From Paludibacterium sp. (GTDB lineage Bacteria; Pseudomonadota; Gammaproteobacteria; Burkholderiales; Chromobacteriaceae): a stretch of 64,000 bases of DNA. Where the stretch lies: NCBI RefSeq assembly GCF_019232825.1, contig NZ_JAFAND010000035.1, forward strand, positions 102,869 through 166,868. Direction: 5' to 3'. Both the position numbers and the translations under genes were made by a program. The notes under the pieces were generated by a model. That model was not told the origin of the DNA and searched no databases. It worked only from the letters and a program-made list of their open reading frames with translations. Positions within the stretch are counted from its first letter, which is position 1, and every line of letters begins with the position of its first letter. This document shows, piece after piece, positions 16,166 to 24,161 of this stretch.

Positions 16166-17326
16166 ATGCCCGCTTCGCTCATTTTGCTGGTTGACGACAA
16201 CGAATTTACCCTTGACCTTCAGGTGCATTACCTCGAACAGGCCGGCCTGACTTGCCATGGCGTCAATAGCGGGCAGCAGGCGGTCGATTTCTGCCGCCAA
16301 CATCGTCCTGACTTGATCGTGATGGACATGGCCATGCCGGAGATGGATGGCATGCAGACCACCGTCGCACTGCGCCAACTGTTCGGCGACGACTGGGTAC
16401 CGATCCTGTTTCTGTCGGCATACGACGAAGAGGATCAAGTGCTGGCGGGATTGGCCAGCGGCGGCGACGATTACCTGACCAAGCCGGTCAAGCCCGAATT
16501 TCTCTTGGCGAAAATCCGGGTATTTCTGCGCATCGCCAGCCTACAGCGGCAAATCGCCCAAGACGCGGTGCGTCTGGCCCGCTACTACGAAGAAAATGAA
16601 TTCGAACAGACGCTGGCACTGGAGCTGATTCAGCGTCTCACCTACCGCTCTTTCGTCGGCCAGGCGCACATTTGGCACCGGCTCCACCCTGCCGGCATTT
16701 TCAACGGCGACATCATCTGCCGCAGCGACGCAGCGCTCAACACCGAACATTTTCTTCTTGCCGACTGTACCGGCCACGGCTTAACGGCCGCCATCAGCGC
16801 CCTGCCGGTCATCGACGGTTTTTACGAACTGGTCAAGCAATACCTTTCCACCAGCCTGCTCGCCAGCGGCATCAACAAGAAACTGCACAGTCTGCTGCCC
16901 ACCGGCCGCTTCGTCGCGGCCGCCCTGTGTTCGATCGATTACGACCGCCACACGCTTTCGGTCTGGAACGGCGGCATTCCCTGTGCGCTATTGATCGGGC
17001 CTGGCGGGCAGTTGCGGCACGCCTTCGATCCACGCTGCCCGCCGCTGGGCATTCTGGACGAAGACGAATTCGACAGTACCTTGGAGGTTGCGAACTGGCA
17101 GGAGGGCGATCTGCTGGTGCTGACCTCCGATGGCATCACCGAAGCCAGCACGCCTCAAGGCGAACAGTTCGGCCTGGCCGGCGTACTGAGCGCCATCAAG
17201 TCCAGTTGGCCCGATGCCGTCGGCAGCAGCATTTTGAACGCGGTGAAGCAGCACTTGAATGGCGACGATGCCAAAGATGACGTCTCCCTGCTGATCATCC
17301 AGCTGCACAGGCCCGCGGCGGGCTGA
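16166..17326 (+). CDS. Response regulator with PP2C/SpoIIE-type phosphatase output
   Basis: 386 residues. The receiver domain (1-125) has the acidic pair DD near residue 10, the phospho-acceptor Asp at about 53 in VMDMAMPEMDG, and Lys at about 105 in LTKPVK. A short linker leads to a SpoIIE-like PP2C phosphatase (about 180-385) with GDIICRSD, LADCTGHGLTAA, ILTSDGITEA-type motif (VLTSDGITEAST) and DDVSLLI. Such proteins reset anti-sigma-factor antagonists by dephosphorylation, but no anti-sigma pair is next to it. GAGGA before the ATG at 16166 decides this start; longer frames exist upstream. Confidence 0.87.
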   Translation: MPASLILLVDDNEFTLDLQVHYLEQAGLTCHGVNSGQQAVDFCRQHRPDLIVMDMAMPEMDGMQTTVALRQLFGDDWVPILFLSAYDEEDQVLAGLASGGDDYLTKPVKPEFLLAKIRVFLRIASLQRQIAQDAVRLARYYEENEFEQTLALELIQRLTYRSFVGQAHIWHRLHPAGIFNGDIICRSDAALNTEHFLLADCTGHGLTAAISALPVIDGFYELVKQYLSTSLLASGINKKLHSLLPTGRFVAAALCSIDYDRHTLSVWNGGIPCALLIGPGGQLRHAFDPRCPPLGILDEDEFDSTLEVANWQEGDLLVLTSDGITEASTPQGEQFGLAGVLSAIKSSWPDAVGSSILNAVKQHLNGDDAKDDVSLLIIQLHRPAAG

Positions 17327-17538
17327 CCCTCCCATTGCGCAACAAGGATCAGCGCTTGAAACGGCCGATGGCGCGAGCCAAGTAGGCATCGCCGGCCGCC
17401 GCCGACATTGCCACGCCAAGTGTCACCGCAAACTGATCATTCCCTCACACGTCTAGCCGAGCACGCTTCCTGCCCCCGCACATCACTTTTCTACCCGTTC
17501 GCGCCAAAAATTCGTTCAAACTCAAGCACAGGCGATTG

Positions 17539-17587
17539 CCTAAGTAGAACCTGCGACAGCCTTGTCGCCTGTTATGACTACTTAAGG
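17539..17587 (+). promoter_or_regulatory. Leader stem that can cover the ribosome site of the small secreted protein
   Basis: CCTAAGTAG (17539-17547) pairs with CTACTTAAGG (17578-17587), whose last bases AAGG are part of the ribosome site AAGGAG of the gene at 17596. An inner hairpin GCGACA-GCCTT-GTCGC lies in the loop. The structure could keep translation off until unfolded. Confidence 0.4.
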
Positions 17588-17595
17588 AGATCACC

Positions 17596-17826
17596 ATGAC
17601 CCGTCCGTTTTTGTTGGGGCTGATTGCCCTGCTGTACGCTCATGCAGTGCAAGCGCATAGCGCCCCGCCGATCCTCGGTCCCTTCCGTCCGTGTTCCGAT
17701 ACCGAGCACGCCGAGAAATTCGATCGCACCATGAAAGCAATCCGCAATGTCGCGGAAGATCCGGTCCGCTACCATCTATCCCTGAAAGACTTTCTGGAGT
17801 GCGAGTACAGCCGGGAAGAGCGCTAG
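17596..17826 (+). CDS. Tiny secreted two-cysteine protein, copy 1
   Basis: 76 residues: signal peptide MTRPFLLGLIALLYAHAVQA then about 55 mature residues. The mature part has a Pro-Cys-Ser segment near its start (FRPCSD) and one further Cys 35 residues later (FLECEY), with a helix-forming stretch between. Three other genes in this window (54425, 54672, 54953) have the same plan. It is exported and the two Cys could form one disulfide that clamps a helical hairpin. Not a family I can name. Strong ribosome site AAGGAG. Confidence 0.7.
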   Translation: MTRPFLLGLIALLYAHAVQAHSAPPILGPFRPCSDTEHAEKFDRTMKAIRNVAEDPVRYHLSLKDFLECEYSREER

Positions 17827-17944
17827 GCCACTTCCCGCCTAACCCGCGCCCCTCGATGCCTGGCACGAGGGGCCGCCTGTCTTGCGCCATTTTGCACTAC
17901 GCTGAAAGTGCGCCGCGGTCATCCCGCGGCCGAGGACACGCGCG

Positions 17945-18709
17945 ATGAAGCTGCTGATCTACTCGGACCTGCACAACGAATTCACCCCCTTTACCGCCAT
18001 AGACGACGCCTGCGCCGCCGCCGACGTCATCGTGCTGGCCGGCGACGTCGACCTCCATTGCCGTGGCGTGCGCTGGGCACAGGCACTCAGCGCGCAGGCG
18101 GACGGCAAACCGGTGCTGATGGTGGCCGGCAACCACGAGTTCTATAACGGCCACTTCACCCGGACACTGGCCGAGATGCGCCGAACCGCACAGGGCAGCA
18201 CGGTGCACGTGTTGGAGAACGATGTCATCACCCTCGATGGCGTACGTTTTCTCGGCTGCTCGCTGTGGACCGACTTCGCGCTTTATGGCGACCCGGTTCC
18301 GGCAGCCCAAGCCGCCGGCCGCGGCATGAACGACTACCGCCTGATCGGCCAGGGAGACGACGAACATTCGCTCAGACCGGAAGACACACTGTCGCGGCAC
18401 CGCCTGTCGCGCGCCTGGCTCGCGCAGCAATTGAAGCAGCCATTCGACGGCCCGACCGTAGTCATCACCCACCACGCCCCCAGCGGCCGGTCCCTGCCGC
18501 CATCGCGCCAAGGCGAGGTGGTGTCGCCCGCCTACGCCAGCAACCTGGAAAACCTCGTCGGCGCGCCGGTCGCCTTGTGGATACACGGCCATATCCACAG
18601 CTCGTGCGATTACATCCTCCACGGCACCCGCGTGATCTGCAACCCACGCGGCTACATGCCGATCCAGCCCAACCCGCAGTTCAACCCGGCGTGCCTGATC
18701 GAACTCTGA
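17945..18709 (+). CDS. Calcineurin-like metallophosphoesterase
   Basis: 254 residues containing all metal-binding motifs of the family in order: SDLHNE (residues 7-12), GDVD (about 38), GNHEF (about 64-68), THHAPS (about 175) and GHIH (about 216). These bind two metal ions for phosphoester hydrolysis. The compact size with no extra domain resembles cytoplasmic phosphoesterases of unknown substrate. The gene has its own start near a GAGGACACGCG ribosome site and does not overlap its neighbours. Confidence 0.88.
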   Translation: MKLLIYSDLHNEFTPFTAIDDACAAADVIVLAGDVDLHCRGVRWAQALSAQADGKPVLMVAGNHEFYNGHFTRTLAEMRRTAQGSTVHVLENDVITLDGVRFLGCSLWTDFALYGDPVPAAQAAGRGMNDYRLIGQGDDEHSLRPEDTLSRHRLSRAWLAQQLKQPFDGPTVVITHHAPSGRSLPPSRQGEVVSPAYASNLENLVGAPVALWIHGHIHSSCDYILHGTRVICNPRGYMPIQPNPQFNPACLIEL

Positions 18710-18757
18710 CCCAGCGAAAAAACAGCAGCATCGCGCAGCGCCGGCACAGCGCACCCA

Positions 18758-18784
18758 AATTAGCTTGCATAACAAAAGCTAATT
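18758..18784. promoter_or_regulatory. Candidate HxlR operator/promoter
   Basis: Perfect inverted repeat AATTAGCTT (18758-18766), 9-bp spacer, AAGCTAATT (18776-18784), 49 bases before the HxlR-type gene. TTGCAT (18765-18770), about 17 bp from A/T-rich TATTTAT, lies inside it, so a bound repressor would block the promoter of the five-gene cluster. Confidence 0.6.
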
Positions 18785-18832
18785 ATTTATTCTCACAATT
18801 ACAAATGCATAAAACAGAAGAGGACGGCAGTC

Positions 18833-19336
18833 ATGACAAAAGGTTCATTCGAGGAAATGAACTGCCCGATCGCACAAACCCTGCAAGTCGTCGGGGAATG
18901 GTGGTCGTTACTGATCGTGCGCAATGCCTTTTGCGGCATGCGCCACTTTGACGAGTTCCAGCAGCACCTGGGCATCAGCAGCAACATCCTGTCGGCCAGA
19001 CTGGCGCATCTGACCCAGAACGGCATTCTGCAACGCAGCGAGGCGCAGGACGACCGGCGCAAGGTCTGCTATCGGCTGACAGAAAAGGGAGAGGCGCTCT
19101 ATCCGATTTTGATTGCCATGACCGCCTGGGGCGAGCGTTGGCAACCGGGGGAGGACGGGCCGCGCCTGGTGTTGACCGAGCGCGCGACGGGGCTTGCCGT
19201 CGCCGGCGTGGCGGCGATCTCCGTCGACGGGCGCCCGTTGTCGTTGGATGCCCTGGAATTACAAGCGGGACCCGGCGCGGATCAGCGTACCCAGATGTTG
19301 GTCGAGGCCCGATTGACCGCCCAGGCAAATCAGTGA
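18833..19336 (+). CDS. HxlR-family transcriptional regulator
   Basis: 167 residues. The N-terminal HxlR winged helix has the conserved Cys at residue 11 in NCPIAQTLQVVGEWWSLLIVR, then FDEFQQHLGISSNILSARLAHL as recognition region, and RKVCYRLTEKG. An extra C-terminal stretch of about 55 residues goes beyond the usual HxlR length. Related regulators respond to aldehydes, thiols or oxidants through that Cys. First gene of a unit with fadD-like, AurF-like, isomerase and thioesterase genes, and there is a palindrome in its promoter. Confidence 0.88.
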   Translation: MTKGSFEEMNCPIAQTLQVVGEWWSLLIVRNAFCGMRHFDEFQQHLGISSNILSARLAHLTQNGILQRSEAQDDRRKVCYRLTEKGEALYPILIAMTAWGERWQPGEDGPRLVLTERATGLAVAGVAAISVDGRPLSLDALELQAGPGADQRTQMLVEARLTAQANQ

Positions 19337-19375
19337 GCAACCGCATTTCCACAAACCAACCATGAAAGGATAGCG

Positions 19376-21058
19376 ATGGCGAATGACCGGATTTGGCTTA
19401 AATCCTACCCGCCGGGCGTGCCCGCGGAGATCGACCCCGCGGCCTATGCGTCACTGACGCAGCTGATGGCGCAGTCGTTTCAGCAGCACGCACAACGCAA
19501 GGCGTACAGCTGCATGGGGCACAGCATGCGCTACGGCGAGCTGGACCAGCAGTCGCGCGCCCTGGCTGCCTGGCTGCAATCCGCCGGCCTGATGCGCGGT
19601 AGCCGCGTGGCCGTGATGATGCCAAACATCCTGCAGTATCCGCTGGCCGTGGCGGCGATCTTGCGTGCCGGCATGACGGTGGTCAACGTTAACCCACTGT
19701 ATACGCCGCGCGAATTGTTGCATCAGCTAAATGATTCCGGCGCCGAAGCCATCATTGTGCTGGAGAACTTTGCCTCGACGCTGGCGGAGGTGCTGGCCAA
19801 GACCAGCGTACGTCATGTGCTGTTGACCCGCCTGGGGGATTTGCTTGGACCGTTGCAAGGCCCGCTGACCAACCTGGTGGTGCGCAAAGTAAAAAAAATG
19901 GTGCCGCCCTATCGGTTGCCGCAGGCGGTCTGGCTAAAAACCGCGCTGGCGAAGGGGCACTCGCTACCGTTGCAGCCGGTGGACTTGGGACACGAGGACA
20001 TCGCTTTCCTGCAATATACCGGCGGCACCACCGGGGTAGCCAAGGGAGCGGTGCTGACACATCGCAATATCATTGCCAATATGCTGCAAAACGATGCCTG
20101 GGCTGGCGTCGTGCTGCGCCGGGTCGAGGGGCAGTTGGTGATTTTGTCGGCCCTGCCGCTGTATCACATCCTATCGTTGACCGCCTGCATGATGATGGGG
20201 ACGCATTGGGGGGCGCACGCCATTCTGATTCCCAATCCGCGCGATATGCCGGGGCTGGTTAAAACCCTGGCGCGGCACCGGGTGCATTTCTTCCCTGGCG
20301 TCAACACGCTGTTCAATGGCTTGCTGAATCAACCCGGGATTGCGCGGGTCGATTTTTCTCAATTGAAGATCTCGCTCGGCGGCGGCATGGCCGTACTCGC
20401 CACCACCAGCGAACGTTGGCAAAAGGTCACGGGAACGCCGATTCTGGAAGGCTACGGACTGACGGAAACCTCGCCTTGCGCGACGCTCAATCCACCAGAC
20501 ATCAAGGGCTTTACCGGCGCCATCGGCTTGCCGATCCCCTCCACCGACATTGCGATTCTGGACGACGGCGGCAATCATCTGCCGCCCGGCTCGGCGGGAG
20601 AAATCGCCATTCGCGGGCCGCAAGTGATGCGCGGCTACTGGAACCGCCCGCGGGACACTGCCCAGGTGATGACCGCCGACGGCTTTTTCCGTACGGGAGA
20701 CGTGGGCGTGATGGACGCCGCCGGCTTCGTGCGCATCGTCGACCGCAAAAAAGACATGATCCTGGTGTCCGGTTTCAACGTGTATCCGAACGAGATCGAA
20801 GCCGTGATCTCCACGCACCCCGGCGTGCTGGAGTGCGCCTGTATCGGCGTGCCCGACGCGCAGAGCGGCGAAGCGGTCAAATTGTTCGTGGTGCCGCGCG
20901 ATCCCGCGCTGAACGCGGAGCAGCTGCTGCAATTCTGCAAGGAACAACTGACCGGTTATAAAAAACCCCGCTATATCGTATTCCGCAACGAGCTGCCAAA
21001 AACCAACGTCGGCAAGATTCTCCGCCGCGCGTTGCGCGAAGAGCAGCAGCCGTCCTGA
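19376..21058 (+). CDS. Long-chain fatty acid-CoA ligase (FadD-like)
   Basis: 560 residues of the ANL superfamily. The ATP-binding P-loop YTGGTTGVAKGAVLTH lies near residues 213-229, then EGYGLTETSP, the hinge region FRTGDVGVMD and DRKKDMILVSGFNVYPNEIE, and the catalytic Lys in TNVGKILRR at the end. It activates free fatty acids to acyl-CoA. It follows the HxlR gene by 39 bases and precedes an AurF-like diiron oxygenase, so it may supply an acyl-CoA substrate for that enzyme rather than feed beta-oxidation. Ribosome site AAGGA. Confidence 0.9.
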   Translation: MANDRIWLKSYPPGVPAEIDPAAYASLTQLMAQSFQQHAQRKAYSCMGHSMRYGELDQQSRALAAWLQSAGLMRGSRVAVMMPNILQYPLAVAAILRAGMTVVNVNPLYTPRELLHQLNDSGAEAIIVLENFASTLAEVLAKTSVRHVLLTRLGDLLGPLQGPLTNLVVRKVKKMVPPYRLPQAVWLKTALAKGHSLPLQPVDLGHEDIAFLQYTGGTTGVAKGAVLTHRNIIANMLQNDAWAGVVLRRVEGQLVILSALPLYHILSLTACMMMGTHWGAHAILIPNPRDMPGLVKTLARHRVHFFPGVNTLFNGLLNQPGIARVDFSQLKISLGGGMAVLATTSERWQKVTGTPILEGYGLTETSPCATLNPPDIKGFTGAIGLPIPSTDIAILDDGGNHLPPGSAGEIAIRGPQVMRGYWNRPRDTAQVMTADGFFRTGDVGVMDAAGFVRIVDRKKDMILVSGFNVYPNEIEAVISTHPGVLECACIGVPDAQSGEAVKLFVVPRDPALNAEQLLQFCKEQLTGYKKPRYIVFRNELPKTNVGKILRRALREEQQPS

Positions 21059-21102
21059 GGGAGTCTCCCACTGATTGCTTCACACACACGAGGAAAAACG
21101 AG

Positions 21103-22014
21103 ATGGAAGCGACGCTACAAGAAAGCAATCCGATCGTCATGGACGATCCAAGCCGCAAGATGGTGCGCACCTTGATCGGGGCTTCGCACCGCAAGTTACT
21201 GATGCTGGATTCCGTTGTGGATTGGCAATGCGGGGTGGACCGCGCCAATCTGCCCAAACTCGAACAAGCAGCATGGATGTATGGTACGCCGTACTGGGAT
21301 CAGCTGACACCTGAGCAAAAGAACGAAGTACTGTGGCTGGAAACCTCACGCGACGTTTCGTACTTCATCTGGCTGGAGCAGGCGCTGCCGGTGCTGTACG
21401 TCGGGTACGTTAATCAGTATCACGACGTGCTGACACCGGATATTCGCGAGTACCTGATGATTTTCTCGCGCGAGGAAATCGTGCACACGCTGATGTTCCG
21501 CCGCTATCTGGAAGTCGCGAACCTACCGTTGTGGAGCCATCCGGAAAGCATTCCGCAGTTTTCTCAGTTTGAATCGCAGTTGCCGGTGCTGCACCCTGTC
21601 TACGGTATTTTGTGGAATCTGCTGATCGAGTGGTTCGCCGAACTGAACTCGATCTATCAAACGCAACACGAGGGTATCGACCCGCTGACGCGCAGCATGT
21701 TCAAGGAACATCACATGGAGGAGGTGCGGCACATCGCCTTTGCCAAGAGCGTGGTGGAAAACTATTTTGCTCAGGCGCCGGGCGATGAATTCAAGCAAGT
21801 ACAGGCATTTTTCCGCAAGGGCTATCAGTTCCTGGTCGACGAATACACCTATATGCCCGAGATTGCCCGCTTTACCTCGTTTGAGTTCCCGATACAGCCG
21901 CACGAAACGCAGAAGATTGCAGAAATTCGCCAATCGGAAAGCAATCGAAAACTGAATGAAATCCGTTTTCGGGACGTGAACGAATGGTGCAAGCGCTACG
22001 GCATCATTGACTGA
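21103..22014 (+). CDS. AurF-like diiron oxygenase
   Basis: 303 residues of the p-aminobenzoate N-oxygenase (AurF/CmlI) diiron family. Metal ligands fit: E92 in WLEQALPV, E125 and H128 in SREEIVHTLMF, E176 in LIEWFAEL, and H203, E207, H210 in EHHMEEVRHIAF; the spacing H-x3-E-x2-H and the distance E176-E207 agree with AurF. Known members oxidise amines to nitro groups; others act as desaturase-like enzymes. Between an acyl-CoA ligase and an enoyl-CoA isomerase the substrate here could be an acyl chain, but this is inference. Start behind GAGGAAAAACGAG. Confidence 0.82.
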   Translation: MEATLQESNPIVMDDPSRKMVRTLIGASHRKLLMLDSVVDWQCGVDRANLPKLEQAAWMYGTPYWDQLTPEQKNEVLWLETSRDVSYFIWLEQALPVLYVGYVNQYHDVLTPDIREYLMIFSREEIVHTLMFRRYLEVANLPLWSHPESIPQFSQFESQLPVLHPVYGILWNLLIEWFAELNSIYQTQHEGIDPLTRSMFKEHHMEEVRHIAFAKSVVENYFAQAPGDEFKQVQAFFRKGYQFLVDEYTYMPEIARFTSFEFPIQPHETQKIAEIRQSESNRKLNEIRFRDVNEWCKRYGIID

Positions 22015-22094
22015 ACGCGCTTCTTCCGCCGTGGAAGCCTCCGCGGCGGTTTCCTGACTGCTTTCACTATCTTGCTGCTGCAAGGGGGCTTCCT

Positions 22095-22889
22095 ATGCTC
22101 GACATTCTTCCGCTTCAGAGTTCGTATCACATCGCCGAACTACGTATTGCCAAGCCACCGGCGCATTTCATGGATCTGGAAACCCTGCGCGCGCTGCGGC
22201 ATGCCTACGAGCAGGCCGAGGCCGAGGGTTGGCAAGGCTTGATATTGTCTGGCGTGCCCGGTTTTTTTTCTTCCGGCATCGATCTCATTCCGCTACTGCA
22301 AAGCGATGTGGCCGCCGTGCATGACTATTGGCACGCCGTGTTCGATCTTGCCTGCGCGATGGCGCGCAGCCCCATACCGACCATTGCCGCCATTACCGGC
22401 CACTGCCTTGCGTCGGGCACTCTGCTGGCGCTCTTTGCCGATTATCGCCTCATGGCACAAGGCAACTGGGGTATCGGCCTGAATGAAGTCCGTGCCGGCG
22501 TGGCATTACCGGATTGTTTCCAGTTGCCGCTGCGCCGGGCGGTGGGCGTGCGTCAGGCCGAGCAGATGCTGGTCTTCGGTCGGATTCTCACGCCGCAGCA
22601 AGCCTTGAACATCGGGCTGGTGGATGAGTTGGCTGAGCCGGAGGCATTGCTGGACTTGGCCGTGCAACGGCTGGAAGCCTTGCTGGCGCTTCCGGCGCAC
22701 AGCATGCGCTCCACTCGCGCCATTAGCCGTCAGGATCTGTCGAATGTTTTTACCGAGGTTGACGCGCTGCCGGTAGAGGATTTTGTCCAGGCGTTTCTCG
22801 ACGCCCAAACACAGACGGCGTTACGCCGGGTCGCCGATGAGATCGTACGTAAGGCGACCCGGACCGGACGCGCTGTCAACGGACCATGA
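22095..22889 (+). CDS. Enoyl-CoA delta-isomerase-like crotonase
   Basis: 264 residues of the crotonase fold. The segments CLASGTLLALFADYR and GIGLNEVRAGVALP match mitochondrial delta3-delta2-enoyl-CoA isomerase (DCI/ECI1): only the second catalytic Glu is present, the first being replaced, which is the isomerase pattern rather than hydratase. It would move a double bond from position 3 to 2 of an acyl-CoA. It is 80 bases downstream of the AurF-like gene and just before the thioesterase, all on the same strand. Ribosome site GGGGG. Confidence 0.83.
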   Translation: MLDILPLQSSYHIAELRIAKPPAHFMDLETLRALRHAYEQAEAEGWQGLILSGVPGFFSSGIDLIPLLQSDVAAVHDYWHAVFDLACAMARSPIPTIAAITGHCLASGTLLALFADYRLMAQGNWGIGLNEVRAGVALPDCFQLPLRRAVGVRQAEQMLVFGRILTPQQALNIGLVDELAEPEALLDLAVQRLEALLALPAHSMRSTRAISRQDLSNVFTEVDALPVEDFVQAFLDAQTQTALRRVADEIVRKATRTGRAVNGP

Positions 22890-22917
22890 TGGGAACGGGT
22901 TCTCGCCGGAGGCTGCC

Positions 22918-23436
22918 ATGAATTTGTACTTGCGACTGCTGTATACCTGGATCCGCGCCTGCTTCAAATCTCGTATTCAAATCGGGGATGTGATCGAACT
23001 GGCATTGACGGTATTGCCCAATGACCTGGATTTCAACGGACACATGAATAATGGCCGTTACATGACCATTGTCGATTTGGGCCTGATCGAATACATGACG
23101 CGATGCGGTTTTTTGCGGCAAGCGCTTAAGCGGGGCTGGCGGCCGGTGCTGGGCGGTGCAATGATCGCTTTTCGTCGTGGCCTCAAACCCTGGCGCAGTT
23201 ACCAGCTGCGCTTTTCGGTGGTTTCCTGGGCAGGGAACTGGAGTTATATGCGCTTCGAATTTGTCCATCGCGGCGAAGTGATGGCAGTGGGCTATGCCAA
23301 AGGAGGCATTCTCTCCCGTGATGGCTTAATCCCCTGTGCCAAGACGTTTGCCGCGATCGAAGAGCATCGCCTCTCACCCACTCCCTCGATGGCTCTGCAG
23401 GCATGGATCGATGCTGATGCCTTGATGCGCGCCTAA
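22918..23436 (+). CDS. Acyl-CoA thioesterase-like hotdog protein
   Basis: 172 residues with a hotdog-fold thioesterase pattern: LTVLPNDLDFNGHMNNGRYMTIVDLGLIEY, which carries the Asp/Asn-Gly-His-Met-Asn-Asn active loop of 4-hydroxybenzoyl-CoA thioesterase-like and THEM6-like proteins. An N-terminal hydrophobic helix (LYLRLLYTWIRACF) may hold it to the membrane. Last gene of the HxlR cluster; it would release a modified free acid. The ATG at 22918 has GGAGG seven bases before; the 5' part of the longer open frame overlaps the isomerase gene. Confidence 0.85.
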   Translation: MNLYLRLLYTWIRACFKSRIQIGDVIELALTVLPNDLDFNGHMNNGRYMTIVDLGLIEYMTRCGFLRQALKRGWRPVLGGAMIAFRRGLKPWRSYQLRFSVVSWAGNWSYMRFEFVHRGEVMAVGYAKGGILSRDGLIPCAKTFAAIEEHRLSPTPSMALQAWIDADALMRA

Positions 23437-23520
23437 GGGGCTGCTCGCACCCTCACCCCACACAGCAACACGCTCTGCGGGGTTTTGCATTTCCCGCGAC
23501 GATGGCCCCACTAGCCCATT

Positions 23521-23544
23521 AAAAAAAGGCGGCCGTGGCCGCCT
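23521..23544 (-). terminator. Rho-independent terminator of the small gene at 23568
   Basis: On the minus strand AGGCGGCC, GT/AC turn, GGCCGCCT, then seven T. It follows the stop of the small gene at 23568 by 24 bases. Confidence 0.8.
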
Positions 23545-23567
23545 GCGAACCGAATCAATCGCGCGGG

Positions 23568-23762
23568 CTAGTCGTTGAGCGCGTGGCTCAGCAGCGTCAG
23601 CTTCTGCCCCATCGCCGCCATCAGCATGGCGGTGGTGGCGCTGCTGTAGCGTTCGCCAGGGCGATCCAACTGCCGGATCAACACGTTCAGATTGCGTTGG
23701 ATGTCGCGCAGATCACTTTGCAATGCAAGGGAAGAAGAAATAGGTGTTGTGCTGTTCATCAT
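23568..23762 (-). CDS. Small hypothetical protein (64 aa)
   Basis: 64 residues, Ser/Thr-rich at the start then largely helical: LALQSDLRDIQRNLNVLIRQLDRPGERYSSATTAMLMAAMGQKLTLLSH in short overlapping pieces. Amphipathic pattern suggests a soluble helical hairpin. Ribosome site AAGGAAG lies 7 bases before the first of two adjacent ATGs, and an intrinsic terminator follows the stop, so it seems to be an independent short gene. Family not recognised. Confidence 0.6.
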   Translation of the reverse strand: MMNSTTPISSSLALQSDLRDIQRNLNVLIRQLDRPGERYSSATTAMLMAAMGQKLTLLSHALND

Positions 23763-24161
23763 GGCAAGGCTTCCTTGAGTATGTGTTTCGTCAAACCAGC
23801 CTCCCTTTCTGCTAGAAGGGGGCGAGCCAAGGCGTGGTTAGCAGACCGGACACATACCAAACCGGCACACCCGAAGGTGTCCCCCGCCTGGCCCGCCATA
23901 AAGAAGCATTGCCAAACGAGCACGCACCATCTACTGACAGTGCCACGATGAGATATGTGTAGTTGGGCTGCTAACCCATCATGCGGATGCACGACGAGCG
24001 GACAATAGGGTCCTGGCATCCTAGCGTCAACGGCCCGGCCGCGTTATCGGAAAAGCCTTCATGTCGCTTAGGAATCGGGCAGATTTTGCGGCAGACGGCA
24101 GAGATGGATTCCTACACAAACGAAGCCATGGACGTCGCGATGAAAAACAACAGGCAGGGAC
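23763..24161. other. Intergenic stretch without a supported gene
   Basis: About 400 bases upstream of the small gene and downstream of the RhuM-Fic gene. I see only an inverted repeat GGTTAGCAG (23836-23844) against CTGCTAACC (23968-23976). Open frames here have no good ribosome site or recognisable sequence. The bases next to the small gene probably hold its promoter. Confidence 0.4.

Noticed and set aside
17408..17599. 63-codon frame before the tiny secreted protein
   Set aside because: Lacks a ribosome site and overlaps the leader stem and ribosome site of the next gene.
23759..24019. 86-codon frame upstream of the small gene at 23568
   Set aside because: No ribosome site, Cys/His/Trp-rich composition unlike a real protein, overlaps the promoter of the small gene.
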